This document shows, one piece after another, positions 21,716 through 31,605 of a stretch of 64,000 nucleotides of DNA. Every line of letters starts with the position of its first letter. Position 1 is the stretch's first letter. The DNA is taken from the NCBI GenBank assembly GCA_946406115.1, contig OX291548.1:4638373-4702372 (forward strand), read 5' to 3'. This stretch comes from Apoda limacodes. Lineage: Eukaryota > Arthropoda > Insecta > Lepidoptera > Limacodidae. Under the pieces are notes generated by a model that did no database searches, was not told the origin of the DNA, and worked only from the letters and a program-made list of their open reading frames with translations. A program made the translations under genes and the position numbers.

Positions 21716-22086
21716 AACCTTTTTTTAAAAAAGCTTTTATTTAAATGCTCTAAAAAAAAGAAAATAAAATTTTCCTTTAAAATTTTAACTATCAACTTAT
21801 AACCTCATTATACACAATTTATATAATCATAAAAGCTTGTCGCGCGATTTATATGTGTAAATCAACTTGTACCTATTTAATTGAGTAACGTAATCTGCTA
21901 AGTTAATTTTTTTAATTTCAGTGTAATTAAATACTTATAGGTACTTACGCAAATTTCGCGACAAGCTTTTATGATCATATAAATTGTGTATGATGAGCTT
22001 ATAAGTTGATAGTTAAAATTTTAAGGGAGAATTTTATTTTCTTCCTTTTAGAGCATTTAAATAAAAGCTATTTTTTAAAAAGGTTT
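21716..22086. mobile_element. Foldback element: 135-bp inverted arms around a 100-bp centre
   Basis: The left arm 21716-21850 (AACCTTTTTTTAAAAAAGCT … AAAGCTTGTCGCG) and right arm 21951-22086 are reverse complements with few mismatches. Shared blocks include TTTTATTTAAATGCTCTAAA, AAAATTTTAACTATCAACTT and ACACAATTTATAT. The centre is AT-rich and non-coding. Long TIRs and small size suggest a non-autonomous foldback/MITE, possibly mobilised by the THAP/P-type enzyme next to it, but no target duplication is clear. Confidence 0.85.
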
Positions 22087-22099
22087 TATTTGCTTTAAA

Positions 22100-22400
22100 T
22101 TTATTTTTTACTTTTTAGTTATTTTCTAATTATTCTTGGCAAGCCCTTTCATTTGATACCCATATTGTAAAAATGCACTAAAAATAACTACTCCGCCATC
22201 TTGGATGGTCCGCCATATTCGTCATTTAGAATGACGTCACGTCGTATCGTGTATTGTCATCCAAACTAAACGTGTATACAAAAATTCAGGTCAATCGGTT
22301 GAAGATATTACTTCTTCTTCTTCAAAATTGAGTAGCAAGATTCTACCCGAACAAATATACATGCATGCATTGCAAGTTAAATAAAAGCTTTTAAAAATAT
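22100..22400. repeat. Interspersed repeat, 'CCCTTTCATTTGATACCC' type
   Basis: GGCAAGCCCTTTCATTTGAT followed by ACCCATATTG, CGCCATCTTGGATGG and AGCAAGATTCTACCC is a text I recognise from lepidopteran genomes generally. Only one copy occurs in this window. Confidence 0.5.
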
Positions 22401-22613
22401 CGCATTATTTTCGAATTTCAATACATCGTGGCACTAGCGCTGCACTTAAAGCTCGTAGGATTAATTACGTGTACGGAGAAGCCACTGTAAAAATAGATAT
22501 AGGAGTCTGTAAATTATTTACTGTAGTCTAATGACGTAGTATATTATATTCTCTTTGGTACAATGTCATAGAAGTACTTGAATAAGTAGTCCTAAACGTT
22601 TCCAAGATATGAA

Positions 22614-22990
22614 CTGTAGCATGTTTTTATGCTGCATATGACCATAGACCTAAACTTTGCGTGCAAATATCTATTTGTGCGCTAAAATCCAAATTAGCAT
22701 ACAAATTTCAATGTTTGGCCTATTCAAAATAATTTCACTTTTTCCCTGCATGCAAAGAATATTTCAACATGGTATCCCTTTTTTCCGTTCACTACCATGT
22801 GAAATCGGCTTTTGCCATCCCATGGCCTCGGCCATGTTTTTTTCCTTCTTGCTGCAACCTTCACCGTGCGAGGACGTTTCGCCGACTCGTTCGAGTCGAT
22901 TGTATCAAGATGGCCGGAGATGTAAAATAACGCTCCAGTTGCTGGCAGGACTCCTCCCTGCAAGGTTCAAAAAAAAAGAAAAAGTCGAAG
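22614..22990 (+). repeat. Left terminal inverted repeat arm
   Basis: The outer part (AGACCTAAACTTTGCGTGCA) pairs with 27690-27840, and the inner part (TCTTGCTGCAACCTTCACCG, GCTGGCAGGACTCCTCCCTG) pairs with 23963-24196. An open reading exists on both strands of the inner part but is repeated in both arms and looks incidental. Confidence 0.9.
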
Positions 22991-23962
22991 AAGATTCTTT
23001 TTTCTACTTTTCAAAATGTCCTTAGTTATTTTCAGTTCTTTTTCTTAACTTTTAAAATAACATTTGCCCAATCGCGCTACAAACAAAATTACATGGTGAG
23101 TTATTGAATACTACAATAATTTCTGCTGTACTTCTGTAAATTTCTACAAATATGCCAGGATGTATTGAATCTATTTGGATTACCAGTTTGTTATAAAAGT
23201 AATCATGTGTTGATCAATGGATTTATGAGATCAATGATATTTTTTGAAAATTGCCTAATGATTATAAATGTATGGAAATTTTATTTGAGACTACAAACTG
23301 TTTTTGTATATACCTTTATGTTAATATACCTTTTCCATTGGGGAAAATCTACTGTGAAATAAGGGAGGCAAATTAGTAAACAAACTGTGTGTATGATACT
23401 GAGCTTTATTCATCGTTTGGCTAGCGCATGGCGCAATCACTTCGATAAACAAACTCCAGAATTAAATTGACAAGGCTGGACCTATAGCCCTGAACGTATA
23501 TTTCTGCAGGAATTCTTCATTGCATCATCCTAGTTTTGTGGATTCGATATCCACACATTTATTTCTGACGGGAACGTGAACTCCTATATCTCTTCATTGC
23601 TGAATTAATGCTTGTGCGCTCTTTTAACCATGCTTTACAGCCACATGGTCAGTACACTGTTGCGAGACTCTGCATGCCTAGCAGGCCACCCAGTGGCGTT
23701 AGTTCAACCCCATTCTATCGTGTAGTGCAGTGAATTAATCAGTCTTCTGTTTGTGTCGCGAGTGAAATATTAGCGTAAATATATTGTGTTTATGCTGAGG
23801 CATATAAATAATCACAAGATGGCGTGACATCACATGTATAAGATCCCATACAGGCGCCCCTTCCTATCCGCTAATATCGCTACAATTATTGTAGCGATAA
23901 TAATTGATGGTGTGGGTAATAGGCAATACCTATATATATGTATAATTGAAAATAGGGGATAG
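22991..23962. other. Centre of the long-TIR element
   Basis: AT-rich left half. The right half (23640-23900) is GC-richer (CACATGGTCAGTACACTGTT, GCCTAGCAGGCCACCCAGTG, CAGGCGCCCCTTCCTATCCG) and contains a perfect 12-bp palindrome with a 1-nt spacer at 23875-23899 (TATCGCTACAAT). No transposase motif was found. It may hold a solo LTR-like or other insertion. Confidence 0.4.
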
Positions 23963-24196
23963 TTCAACTTTTTCTTTTTTTTTTAAACTTGCAGGGAGGA
24001 GTCCTGCCAGCAACTGGAGCGTTATTTTACATCTCCGGCCATCTTGATACAATCGACTCGAACGAGTCGGCGAAACGTCCTCGCACGGTGAAGGTTGCAG
24101 CAAGAAGGAAAAAAACATGGCCGAGGCCATAGGGATGGCAAAAGCCGATTTTACATGGTAGTGAAGGGAAAAAAGGGATACTATGTTGAAATTTTA
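23963..24196 (-). repeat. Right TIR arm, inner part
   Basis: Reverse complement of about 22756-22990. Shared blocks: CAGGGAGGAGTCCTGCCAGC, CGGCCATCTTGATACAATCG, CCTCGCACGGTGAAGGTTGC. Confidence 0.9.
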
Positions 24197-24599
24197 TAAT
24201 TGTACTGCAGGTTGCGTTAGTTAAAAAAGATGCAATGCAAAGATTGATTCTTTATTCTTTATTGTACAATACAACACATATTAACACATAACAAAAGAAA
24301 ACTTATAAGTACAAAGGCGAGCTTATCCCTAAAAAGAGTTTTCTTACAGCAAACCTAAGTGTGTAAGAGATAATACACATAGAAAAGTAGGAGGCAAACA
24401 GTGTAAGTACAACATTATTCATAAACAAATTTAAATTAAAAACAATTAATATTGTAAATATATATATTATATATAAAAAAAGACTAAATATACAAATAAT
24501 ATTACTATTACTTATTAAAATACATATTTATACTATAATATTACATACATATAAATACACAAAATACACACAATACATTATATATATACATAAATATCC

Positions 24600-25099
24600 A
24601 ATTCATAGAGATAAATAATGCTCTTTTAATCTATGTTTAAAAATATTAAGTGATGTGCTGTCACGTATCAAACCGGGAAGCGAGTTCCAAAGTTTTGCTC
24701 CACAAACAACAAAAGAGTCACCATAAAACTGAGTGTTATGTGCTGGTATTTCAATAAGTGAGGTAGTATGCGATCTAAGAGGTCTGTCTCTAGGAAATAG
24801 AAAATTAAAGCGATCTCTAAGATACAGAGGAGAGGAGGAAGTTCTTCATTGGCATTTAGGTAACAAGTGTCAGCGTAGTCTAAAATAGGGAGCAATAAGG
24901 ATTGGGCAAGAGTAACTTTGGTGTCAAATGGAAGAAAATTTTGTAAGCGTTTGAGGGAATGAAAACTAAAATGTACCTTTCGACTTATGTCGTTGATATG
25001 GTTAGACCAGGATAAGTGGCTATCAAAGGTCACCCCAATATTTTTTACTACATCTGTATAAATAATAGGTACATTATCATAAACTATTTGTGGAATAAT
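24600..25099 (-). pseudogene. LINE ORF C-terminal region
   Basis: Continues after the in-frame stop: VVKNIGVTFDSHLSWSNHIN, FHSLKRLQNFLPFDTKVTLA, QSLLLPILDYADTCYLN, then NEELPPL where the reading breaks. About 60 residues usual for the family (the 'LDKLERLQN…RFIFGL' block) are missing. The end resumes in another frame as RDRPLRSHTTSLIEIPAHNT, FGD-like YGDSFVVCGAKLWNSLPG and LKEHYLSL then stop. The same region, less decayed, is at 45285-46500. Confidence 0.85.
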
Positions 25100-25935
25100 T
25101 TAGTGAAAGATTAGATTACACATGCACCTACTACCAATAATAATTGCCTGCGATTTTACTGGATTAACCACTAGTCCAAAAGATTTAGCCCACTCAGAAA
25201 TTTTCTTCAAGTCACTATTTAGACTGTCTATAGCAGCGTTGATATCTTTTACTGCAAAATGACGATATATCTGCAAATCATCTGCATAAAAATGGTAGTT
25301 TGAGTTTATAATAGGAGTAATTGCATTAATAAATACAGAAAACAAAAGAGGAGAGAGAACGCCACCTTGAGGAACACCGGTAGTTAAGTCGCACCAATCA
25401 GATAATTTTTCGTTTGCTCGAACACACTGTGATCGTCCTCTCAAATAGGAATCAAACAAAGAGACCACCGGCGGAGATAAGTTTAAAGATTGTAAAATAC
25501 CTAATAAAATGTCAAAATCCACTGAGTTAAAAGCACTACTAAAATCTAAAAGGACTAAGAAAGTAAGTAATTTATTGTCCATAGCCAAGCGTATATCATC
25601 AGTCACTTTAATTAAGGCCGTAACTGTGCTATGGCCGGGACGAAAACCTGATTGTAGTGGACTAAGAAGTTGATTAAGATGTAAGTAATAAGACAATTGT
25701 TTACTGACGATATTCTCAAATACCTTCGATAGAATAGGTAAAATTGATATCGGTCTGAAATTAGTGCAAGCAACAGGATTTGATATTTTTGGCAGTGGTA
25801 CAACAAATGCCTTTTTCCAGGAGGAAGGAAATTTGCAAGCTTTTAATGAAAAATTTAAAATGTGAGTTAAAATGGGTGCAATAAATTCTAAAATAGGAGT
25901 AAGCATTTGTAGGCATAAATTGTCACAACCTACAG
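25100..25935 (-). pseudogene. LINE reverse transcriptase domain
   Basis: Continues the LINE protein in the next frame. RT motifs in order: PSSWKKAFVVPLPKISNPV, FRPISILPILSKVFE, LLSPLQSGFRPGHSTVTALI, LVLLDFSSAFNSVDFDILL (motif A Asp kept), TGVPQGGVLSPLLF (motif B) and NYHFYADDLQIY (motif C, catalytic YADD intact), then KKISEWAKSFGLVVNPVKSQ (motif D/E area). The usual lead-in can be followed upstream to ~25935. An in-frame TAA at 25100-25102 interrupts the thumb, and the same frame continues beyond it. All palm residues needed for catalysis are present, so decay is recent and limited to a frameshift, a stop and a downstream deletion. Confidence 0.93.
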
Positions 25936-25937
25936 CC

Positions 25938-27362
25938 TTAGAAGATATAGAAAGGAAACTTTTTTTTTACGTCATGCTCGGTGATCTCTTTGAAAATAAA
26001 CGGACTACACTTAGGTGCGGGCTGTGTTGAAAGTTGATCTACTGTACTACTCTTAATCTTACCATCTAAAGAAACAGGAGAGGCTGAGAAATGCTTATTG
26101 AGAACATTAACATCAAAGTCAAAGTTATTGTTTAATACAGTGTTACTTGCTACCCCTAGAGCCTTAAGAAATTTCCACGTATCGCTTGGGTTGGCGGTCT
26201 CAAGTGACTTATAAATGTAGCTCTTTTTTGAATTTCTGCACATCCGACTGCAGCGATTGCGAAGTTTCTTGTATGCAATAAGATTTTCGTCAGAAGGATC
26301 CTTTTTGTAGCGACGTTTTGCAGAATCACGTTTTGCCATCATATTCTTAATTTTCTGAGTTAACCACGGGGCAGGGGGATGCTTGACTTTAACGTATTTT
26401 AAAGGAGCATGCATATCATACAATTTGCTTATGATTCGATTAAAGTTGACGACTTTTTGATCTATATCACTGCAGTTCGTTACAGATATCCAGTCTATTT
26501 TGCTAGCATCTTTGGGCAATAGCTCTTTATCAATGTTTTTGTAACTGCGAAGTAGGAGATATTTCGGTTGAGGTTTAGGAGGCCGCAATTCGTAAGACAC
26601 ATAAATTAAATCGTGATAGGAAAAGAAAGAACAAATTTGGCCATGTGAAGCTACTTTATTACAATCCGAGACAAGGAGAGAAGGGGAACAGTTTGGAGAT
26701 TGATGTGTGGCTGAAAGTGGTAGAATATTCATATTAACAGAAGAGACAATAGAGCGAAGTTTGGCAGAACGTGTGTCATTCTTTATAGGACAGGTATTAT
26801 AATCACCTAATATAATTGTATGGTCGTATAGAGAAGAAAAATTTTCAAGAAGAGATTCAAAAGAAGAAAAGTAGTCAATATGCAAAGATGGGTTATAATA
26901 AACGCCGAGAAGTATTTTAGAATGATGAAATGTAATCTCAATAAAAAGATGTTCAGCTTTATGAGTATATTCATTAGGTGAGCAACTAATAACTTCAGCT
27001 GGTATATCTGCCCGAAGATAAATGGCGACTCCACCACCACCTTTTCCAGTCCTATCATTTCGGAGTAATCGATACCCCGGTAGAGAATATAAAGTAGAGG
27101 GAAGGGAAGGTTTTAAAAAAGTCTCATATATTAAAATACCATCTACATATTCATGATCAAAAGAAGCACCAATATCAGAAAAGTGAGCAGGTACACTCTG
27201 AGCATTGATGTGCACAAGGTTTAAATTGTTGCGGAACTTTAGGAACTTTTGTTGTAACTGATTGCGCAAATGTGAGTCATCACTTTCATCAGCACTGAAA
27301 TATTCTTCCAAAGTTGATGATGAAGAGCATGATACAAAACTACAATTATCGATACAAGACAT
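25938..27362 (-). pseudogene. LINE apurinic-type endonuclease and linker ORF (474 aa)
   Basis: First enzymatic part of the LINE protein: an APE/DNase I-fold nuclease that would nick target DNA. Visible motifs: HINAQSV (residues 51-57), LIYETFL with the catalytic-type Glu at 80, GDYN at 186-189, and SYHDLIYV at 248-255 where the family has S-D-H-D-L-I, so the SDH Asp appears replaced by Tyr. A linker rich in Lys/Arg follows (KHPPAPWLTQKIKNMMAKRD, RRYKKDPSDENLIAYKKLR). The frame ends early at a run of nine A on the coding strand (~25968), where a one-base expansion shifts out of the RT frame. Otherwise open for 1.4 kb. Start ATG at 27362. The substitution and frameshift make it inactive. Confidence 0.9.
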
Positions 27363-27687
27363 ACAGTATAAAGTTTAAGTATTTAGATAATATATATAAT
27401 AGAAAATAAAAAAAAAAACAATTGAAAAAATAATAATAAACATAAAGTAAAATAAAATAATGCAAATTGCTATGCAGTTATTACCCTCTTCATACTCACC
27501 GGCATAAATTACAACAGTAACTAATTTAAAAATAGTCTGGTTTATAAGTAGGTACTACATTTGGTTACAACTAAAAAGAAAAACAAAACAATTTAAAAAT
27601 AAAACACATTTTTTTCCTTTACAAAACAAAGACTAAACAAGAAATTTGAAATTAGTATTAGTATTATTAGTATTAAGTAATTAGTAG

Positions 27688-27847
27688 TAATTGATACTTT
27701 GCAGGCTGGGAAAAAGTGCAATTATTTTGAAAAGGCAAAACATTGAAATTTGTAAGCTAATTTGGATTTTAGCGCGCAAATACATATTTGCACGCGAAGT
27801 TTAGGTCTATGGTCATATGTAGCATAAAAACATGCTACAGAACATAT
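27688..27847 (-). repeat. Right TIR arm, outer part
   Basis: Reverse complement of 22608-22760 with few mismatches (e.g. GACCATAGACCTAAACTT, AATCCAAATTAGC on the complementary strand). Separated from its inner partner by the LINE. Confidence 0.9.
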
Positions 27848-28289
27848 AACTGTACCAATTTTCAAAAGTACACGAATTAATTATTTATTTCCAAAATAAA
27901 TATAGGTGACAAACAGACACATATCTACATAGTTTTGTGCTTATTCTTAAAGGATTTATTAGTGCTTTAGACCAAATATACCATGTTACCAATTCTCGCT
28001 TTCCTATTGATAATCCTGGACAACGAGGTAAATTCCATAAAGTGAGTTCAGACGTTCGGGAAGCCGCCAAATTGACAGGGGACTAAGATTTGTGGGGACA
28101 CCATTATAGAGAATGAACCCTAATAATTCTCTATAAGGATTAACGAGTTTTTCTCACTAGGCACTATTTTTTTATCTACACTTCTTAGATGTTACCGATG
28201 CATGTTTAATAGTATAGGTAATACATATCTTATACGCATAACTCAGGAAACGTCAATTATTGCATAAAGTATATAATGTCAAATGATTT
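27848..28289. other. Unassigned
   Basis: A 61-codon minus-strand frame (27885-28070) starts at GGCGGCTTCCCGAACGTC but shows no recognised motif and no splice sites. Left unassigned. Confidence 0.35.
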
Positions 28290-28290
28290 T

Positions 28291-28685
28291 TAGGGTCCCG
28301 TACCCAAAGGGTAATTAGCGGAACCCTATTACTAAGACTACGCTGTCCGTCCGTCTGTCACCAGGACCTCATGAACCATGATAGTTAGACAGTTGAAATT
28401 TTCACAAAAGAATTATTTCTGTTGCAGCTATAACAACAAATACTAAAAAACAGAAGAAAATAAATATTGGGCTCGATACAACAAACGTGATTTTTTTTCT
28501 CGTATTTGCTCGATATTGATAACGGCAACAGGTAGACGCATAAAATATTCAAAGATTATTAAGTTATATAGTCACTTTAAAAATAAATAATTAAATTAAA
28601 ATAAAACAAATATTTTAGGGGGGGGGGGGGGCTCCTATACATCAAACGTGATTTTTTTTGCAGTTTTTATAGAAAATGGCACGGA
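28291..28685. repeat. GGGTCCCGTACCC repeat copy with a G14 tract
   Basis: Parallel to 13095-13532: GGGTCCCGTACCCAAAGGGT, (CCGT)n, AGTTAGACAGTTGAAATTTT, CAACAAATACT, GATAACGGCAACAG. Includes an uninterrupted run of 14 G at 28618-28631. Truncated at ATGGCACGG, lacking the GGCCGAT end. Confidence 0.85.
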
Positions 28686-29188
28686 TTTTTTCTAAATACC
28701 TTAATTGAAAAGTAATTACATACCTGAAGTCAGTTTCGAAAATCGAACTTTCTGGACCCCGGTGCGAAATAAGTAAAAATATTGGTTGAAATTTTATTTT
28801 GCACGTAGTCTGGCTAGTAAATAAAAGTTGAACAAATAGCACAGTTTTTTCAATTCTATTTAACTTTTTCTAGGTTTGTCCGCGGATTTCTCAAAAAATG
28901 TAAGTCGAGTTACACAATGTCTTTATTAGTTGGACTAGGGATACTCCAACTTAGTCCAACTTCCCTAAGTGCAAGTTTTTTCAAAATCGGTTCAGTACTT
29001 TTTGAGATAGAGAGTTAATTTACTTAATAATTTTACTTTACTTACTTAATTAACTTAATTCTAAAAAATGACACTATGGATTTTGTTGTTTCAAAGGTTC
29101 TAGCTAAACAATCACGATAAAAATTTCAATTAGTGGCTTAGAAATTAAAAAGTTATCCTTAAATCGCAACACTTCATGATTTTAAATA
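28686..29188. other. Unassigned
   Basis: AT-rich. A short stem (AGTTGGACTA / TAGTCCAACT) lies at about 28929-28965. Confidence 0.4.
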
Positions 29189-29375
29189 TAGTAGTTACTA
29201 AAATTACATCTAAAACTACACGTAAAATACAAATCTAGTAGTTACTAAAATTACATCTAAAACTACACGTAAAATACAAATCTAGTAGTTACTAAAATTA
29301 CATCTAAAACTACACGTAAAATACAACTATAGTAGTTTCTAAAATACATCTAAAACTACACGTAAATTACAAATA
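29189..29375. repeat. 47-bp minisatellite, four units
   Basis: Units start at 29189, 29236, 29283 and 29330, each beginning TAGTAGTT. Units 1-3 are essentially identical (ACTAAAATTACATCTAAAAC…), while unit 4 has several changes. Confidence 0.97.
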
Positions 29376-29915
29376 AATAATTGAGTAAACGTACTCGTAC
29401 AGAAAAAAAATTAAGTAATTAGTTTCAATTAGCTACAACTGAAATTAAAAACAAAATTAAAGACATAAAAAATAATTTGGAAATTAAACCGAATTCAAAA
29501 GTGTAAGTTATAGATCTATAATTTTAAACACTTTCCATTGAATGAATGACACAATTATTATTTTCATTAACGAAAAAAAAAATGTGATTTCGAAGGTATC
29601 TGAAATGTTTACGTCATTGTTGCAAAATGTACGGCAGAGGGATTATCCTGTGTAAATACTGTAAAAATACTTTATCTCGTTAGCTTTGTCTATCTGACAA
29701 AGAATTTATTTGTGAAGTTTTTTCTGTCGATACCTATATGTGAAACATCATATTTAAATTTAAATTTGTAAAAATAACAGCCAATTTTACGTTTTAAAAT
29801 CTTTAATACACTGGTTTTCGGATTTACAATTACGGTTTGCAAAAGCAAAATACGTAGATACTAGCTTTTATTAAGAATTAGATAGAACCACCATGGGAGT
29901 ATAATGTATGTTGTA
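29376..29915. other. AT-rich, nothing recognised
   Basis: Only low-complexity A/T text. Confidence 0.4.
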
Positions 29916-29919
29916 TTAT

Positions 29920-30829
29920 TGCACGCCTCATAAGCGAAGCGGTGAGGTAGTGCTCTACTCTCGACATGTCAAAAAACCCAGTCTTTCGAAACTTAAATGA
30001 AGTTTTTTTTTGAAGTGAAAACTTCTTTAGCGGCGTTGTGCACTTTTTTGTTATGGGTAAAAAATGATAAACTCGCGTCAGGTCACGTGTCCTAATCGTG
30101 GAAATCCGTAAGACGGAAACCGTAATGCCACGCCTATTATAATTTTTATTTTTTGGTATTCGCGATTATGAGTAGTACAGGGAGGTTGGATATGGAATTC
30201 TATGACAGATTGCGATGTCAAATATATTACGTCAAAAAAGTAAATAAACAAACATTATTATTTCTTGACAATGTCAAAGACATGTCTTGTGACATATTTG
30301 AGTGTTAAGCGCGAATCGTGTGTAAAGGTTTTCACTTCTGCCGGCACTCCCGGAGTGCAACTCGTTTTTTTTTTAATATAACACTTACAGGATAATATGA
30401 GTGCACTAATATGAAGTTAAATAATCTGTCTAGCACATATGGTACATTTTATAAACAATTAATTTGTTTAATATAATAAATAATAACATTAAAACTAATC
30501 ATTTTTGGACGTCCACAGTGTGTTTATGTGACCATGTATGTGGCAGAGAAATTGGTCGAAAAATTCATCTTACCGGAATACTTTTGTTTTTAATATATAA
30601 AGTATTACACTGTGCTGATTCCTAGTTAATATTAGCGTTCTAAGTACTGTCGTTTAATTATAATTTATAAAAAACTAATATACCACTGTATATCTATATA
30701 TATATTTTTTATTTTTATTTTATAGTATATTTTTTCCTCACCTTATTTGTTATTTTATTTTAAAAAACTTGAGTTTTTGTTTAAGAATTTTTTTTTAAAT
30801 GTGAATGACCGCTATGAGGCGTGCACTTT
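29920..30829. mobile_element. DNA-transposon-like element with short TIRs
   Basis: The left end GCACGCCTCATAAGCGAAGC and right end GACCGCTATGAGGCGTGC are inverted (core GCACGCCTCATA/TATGAGGCGTGC), ~900 bp apart. The interior has GTGAAAACTTCTTTAGCGGC, repeated in related form at 38229, and GGCACTCCCGGAGTGCAACT near the right. No transposase frame, so non-autonomous. Class uncertain. Confidence 0.7.
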
Positions 30830-31488
30830 TGGATTTTCCAAATTTTTATTGTATGTTTACGATATTCGAATCCCAAAATGGTGAGTGTTTTTTTCTAGGC
30901 CTTTTTTGAGTTTCATAACCAAATAGGAAAAACGGAACCCTTATACTTGCATAATTTCCATCTAGCCTTATAATTCTGCCATTTCATTCGTACGTAAACA
31001 TCTCTATCTTTTTTATGTGTGAATTTTTAGCGTCTAGTAGTAACTCTTTTTATTTTGATATCTTTTTATGAACTCCTGATGAATGTATGTATTTTTTCTT
31101 CCTCTTCCATCTTTTCATCGATTGCAATGAAATTGCGCATTACATTGTGTGTGGTGCCGTTAAATGGGTCTTCAGCGTCTTTAAGCGAGCTTTGTCTCAT
31201 ATTTCATCTGAATCGTAAGACTTTGTGTGACATATGGATGGACATGACCAAACTACATGGTGCCACTTGGCTAGGGAACCCAAAAAATGTATACGAGTAT
31301 GTTCGAAAATTATTGGTGGTTTCTGAGAATGCTTTTTATTACTTATACCAAAAAGTACTGACTCAATACCTATACTTTAAGACAACATTTTTTTACAAAT
31401 TCTAACATAATTGGCGTAACAAAAGTAATATAGAGAAAGAGTATAGAAATGTTTCGAGTAATAAACAAAAATGTGTTTGAAGCCAAGG
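30830..31488. other. Unassigned; weak coding-like patch at 31068-31205
   Basis: On the minus strand a 44-codon frame reads MRQSSLKDAEDPFNGTTHNV then MRNFIAIDEKMEEEEKIHTF, balanced and acidic rather than low-complexity. The opposite frame (31055-31405) is probably its shadow. Too short to assign. Confidence 0.3.
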
Positions 31489-31605
31489 AAATAAAAGTCG
31501 CCGTCTTATTGGTTTAATTATTTCTCAGATATTCATTGTCAACTTTGTGACCGGATGTCGTCAGATTCCTAAAAGACAATGCCTGACCCGGATTGCTAAC
31601 AATTA
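31489..31605. repeat. Repeat, inverted partner of 12885-13015
   Basis: TTCATTGTCAACTTTGTGAC, AAAGACAATGCCTGACCCGG and AAAGTCGCCGTCTTATT are reverse complements of the 12.9-kb text. Confidence 0.8.

Larger units (their letters stand above)
24212..27687 (-). mobile_element. Jockey/CR1-group LINE inserted in the long-TIR element
   Basis: About 3.48 kb, minus strand. Order: short 5' leader (27363-27687), endonuclease ORF (25938-27362), RT (25100-25906), C-terminal region (24600-25099) and 3' UTR with AATAAAGAATAAAG near 24250. Flanking host text is duplicated: TAATTGTACTGCAGG (24197-24211) and, diverged, TAATTGATACTTTGCAGG (27688-27705), a probable target-site duplication within the TIR arm. No ORF1/gag is seen, so it is either 5'-truncated or a single-ORF type. 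Confidence 0.9.
22608..27847. mobile_element. Long-TIR element (~1.76 kb) split by a LINE
   Basis: The left arm 22608-22990 is matched, inverted, by two separated blocks: 23963-24196 (inner part) and 27688-27847 (outer part). Removing the LINE at 24212-27687 rejoins the right arm (~390 bp, same length as the left). Ends read CTGTAGCATGTTTTTATGCT and its complement, with an extra small hairpin (AGCAT…ATGCT) at the tip. The arms are almost identical by eye over the inner 230 bp. The centre (23000-23960) shows no transposase I can recognise. Class not known. Confidence 0.85.

Noticed and set aside
22657..23025. 122-codon protein repeated at 23930-24130
   Set aside because: Both copies are the two TIR arms. 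Open frames exist on both strands, so conservation reflects the repeat, not a protein.
29189..29375. CRISPR array from regular repeats (also 49632-49906)
   Set aside because: Units are directly adjacent with no unique spacers, and the context is eukaryotic. These are minisatellites.
31055..31405. 116-codon plus-strand protein
   Set aside because: Ser/Leu/Phe-rich composition and likely shadow of a minus-strand acidic reading. Neither could be assigned.
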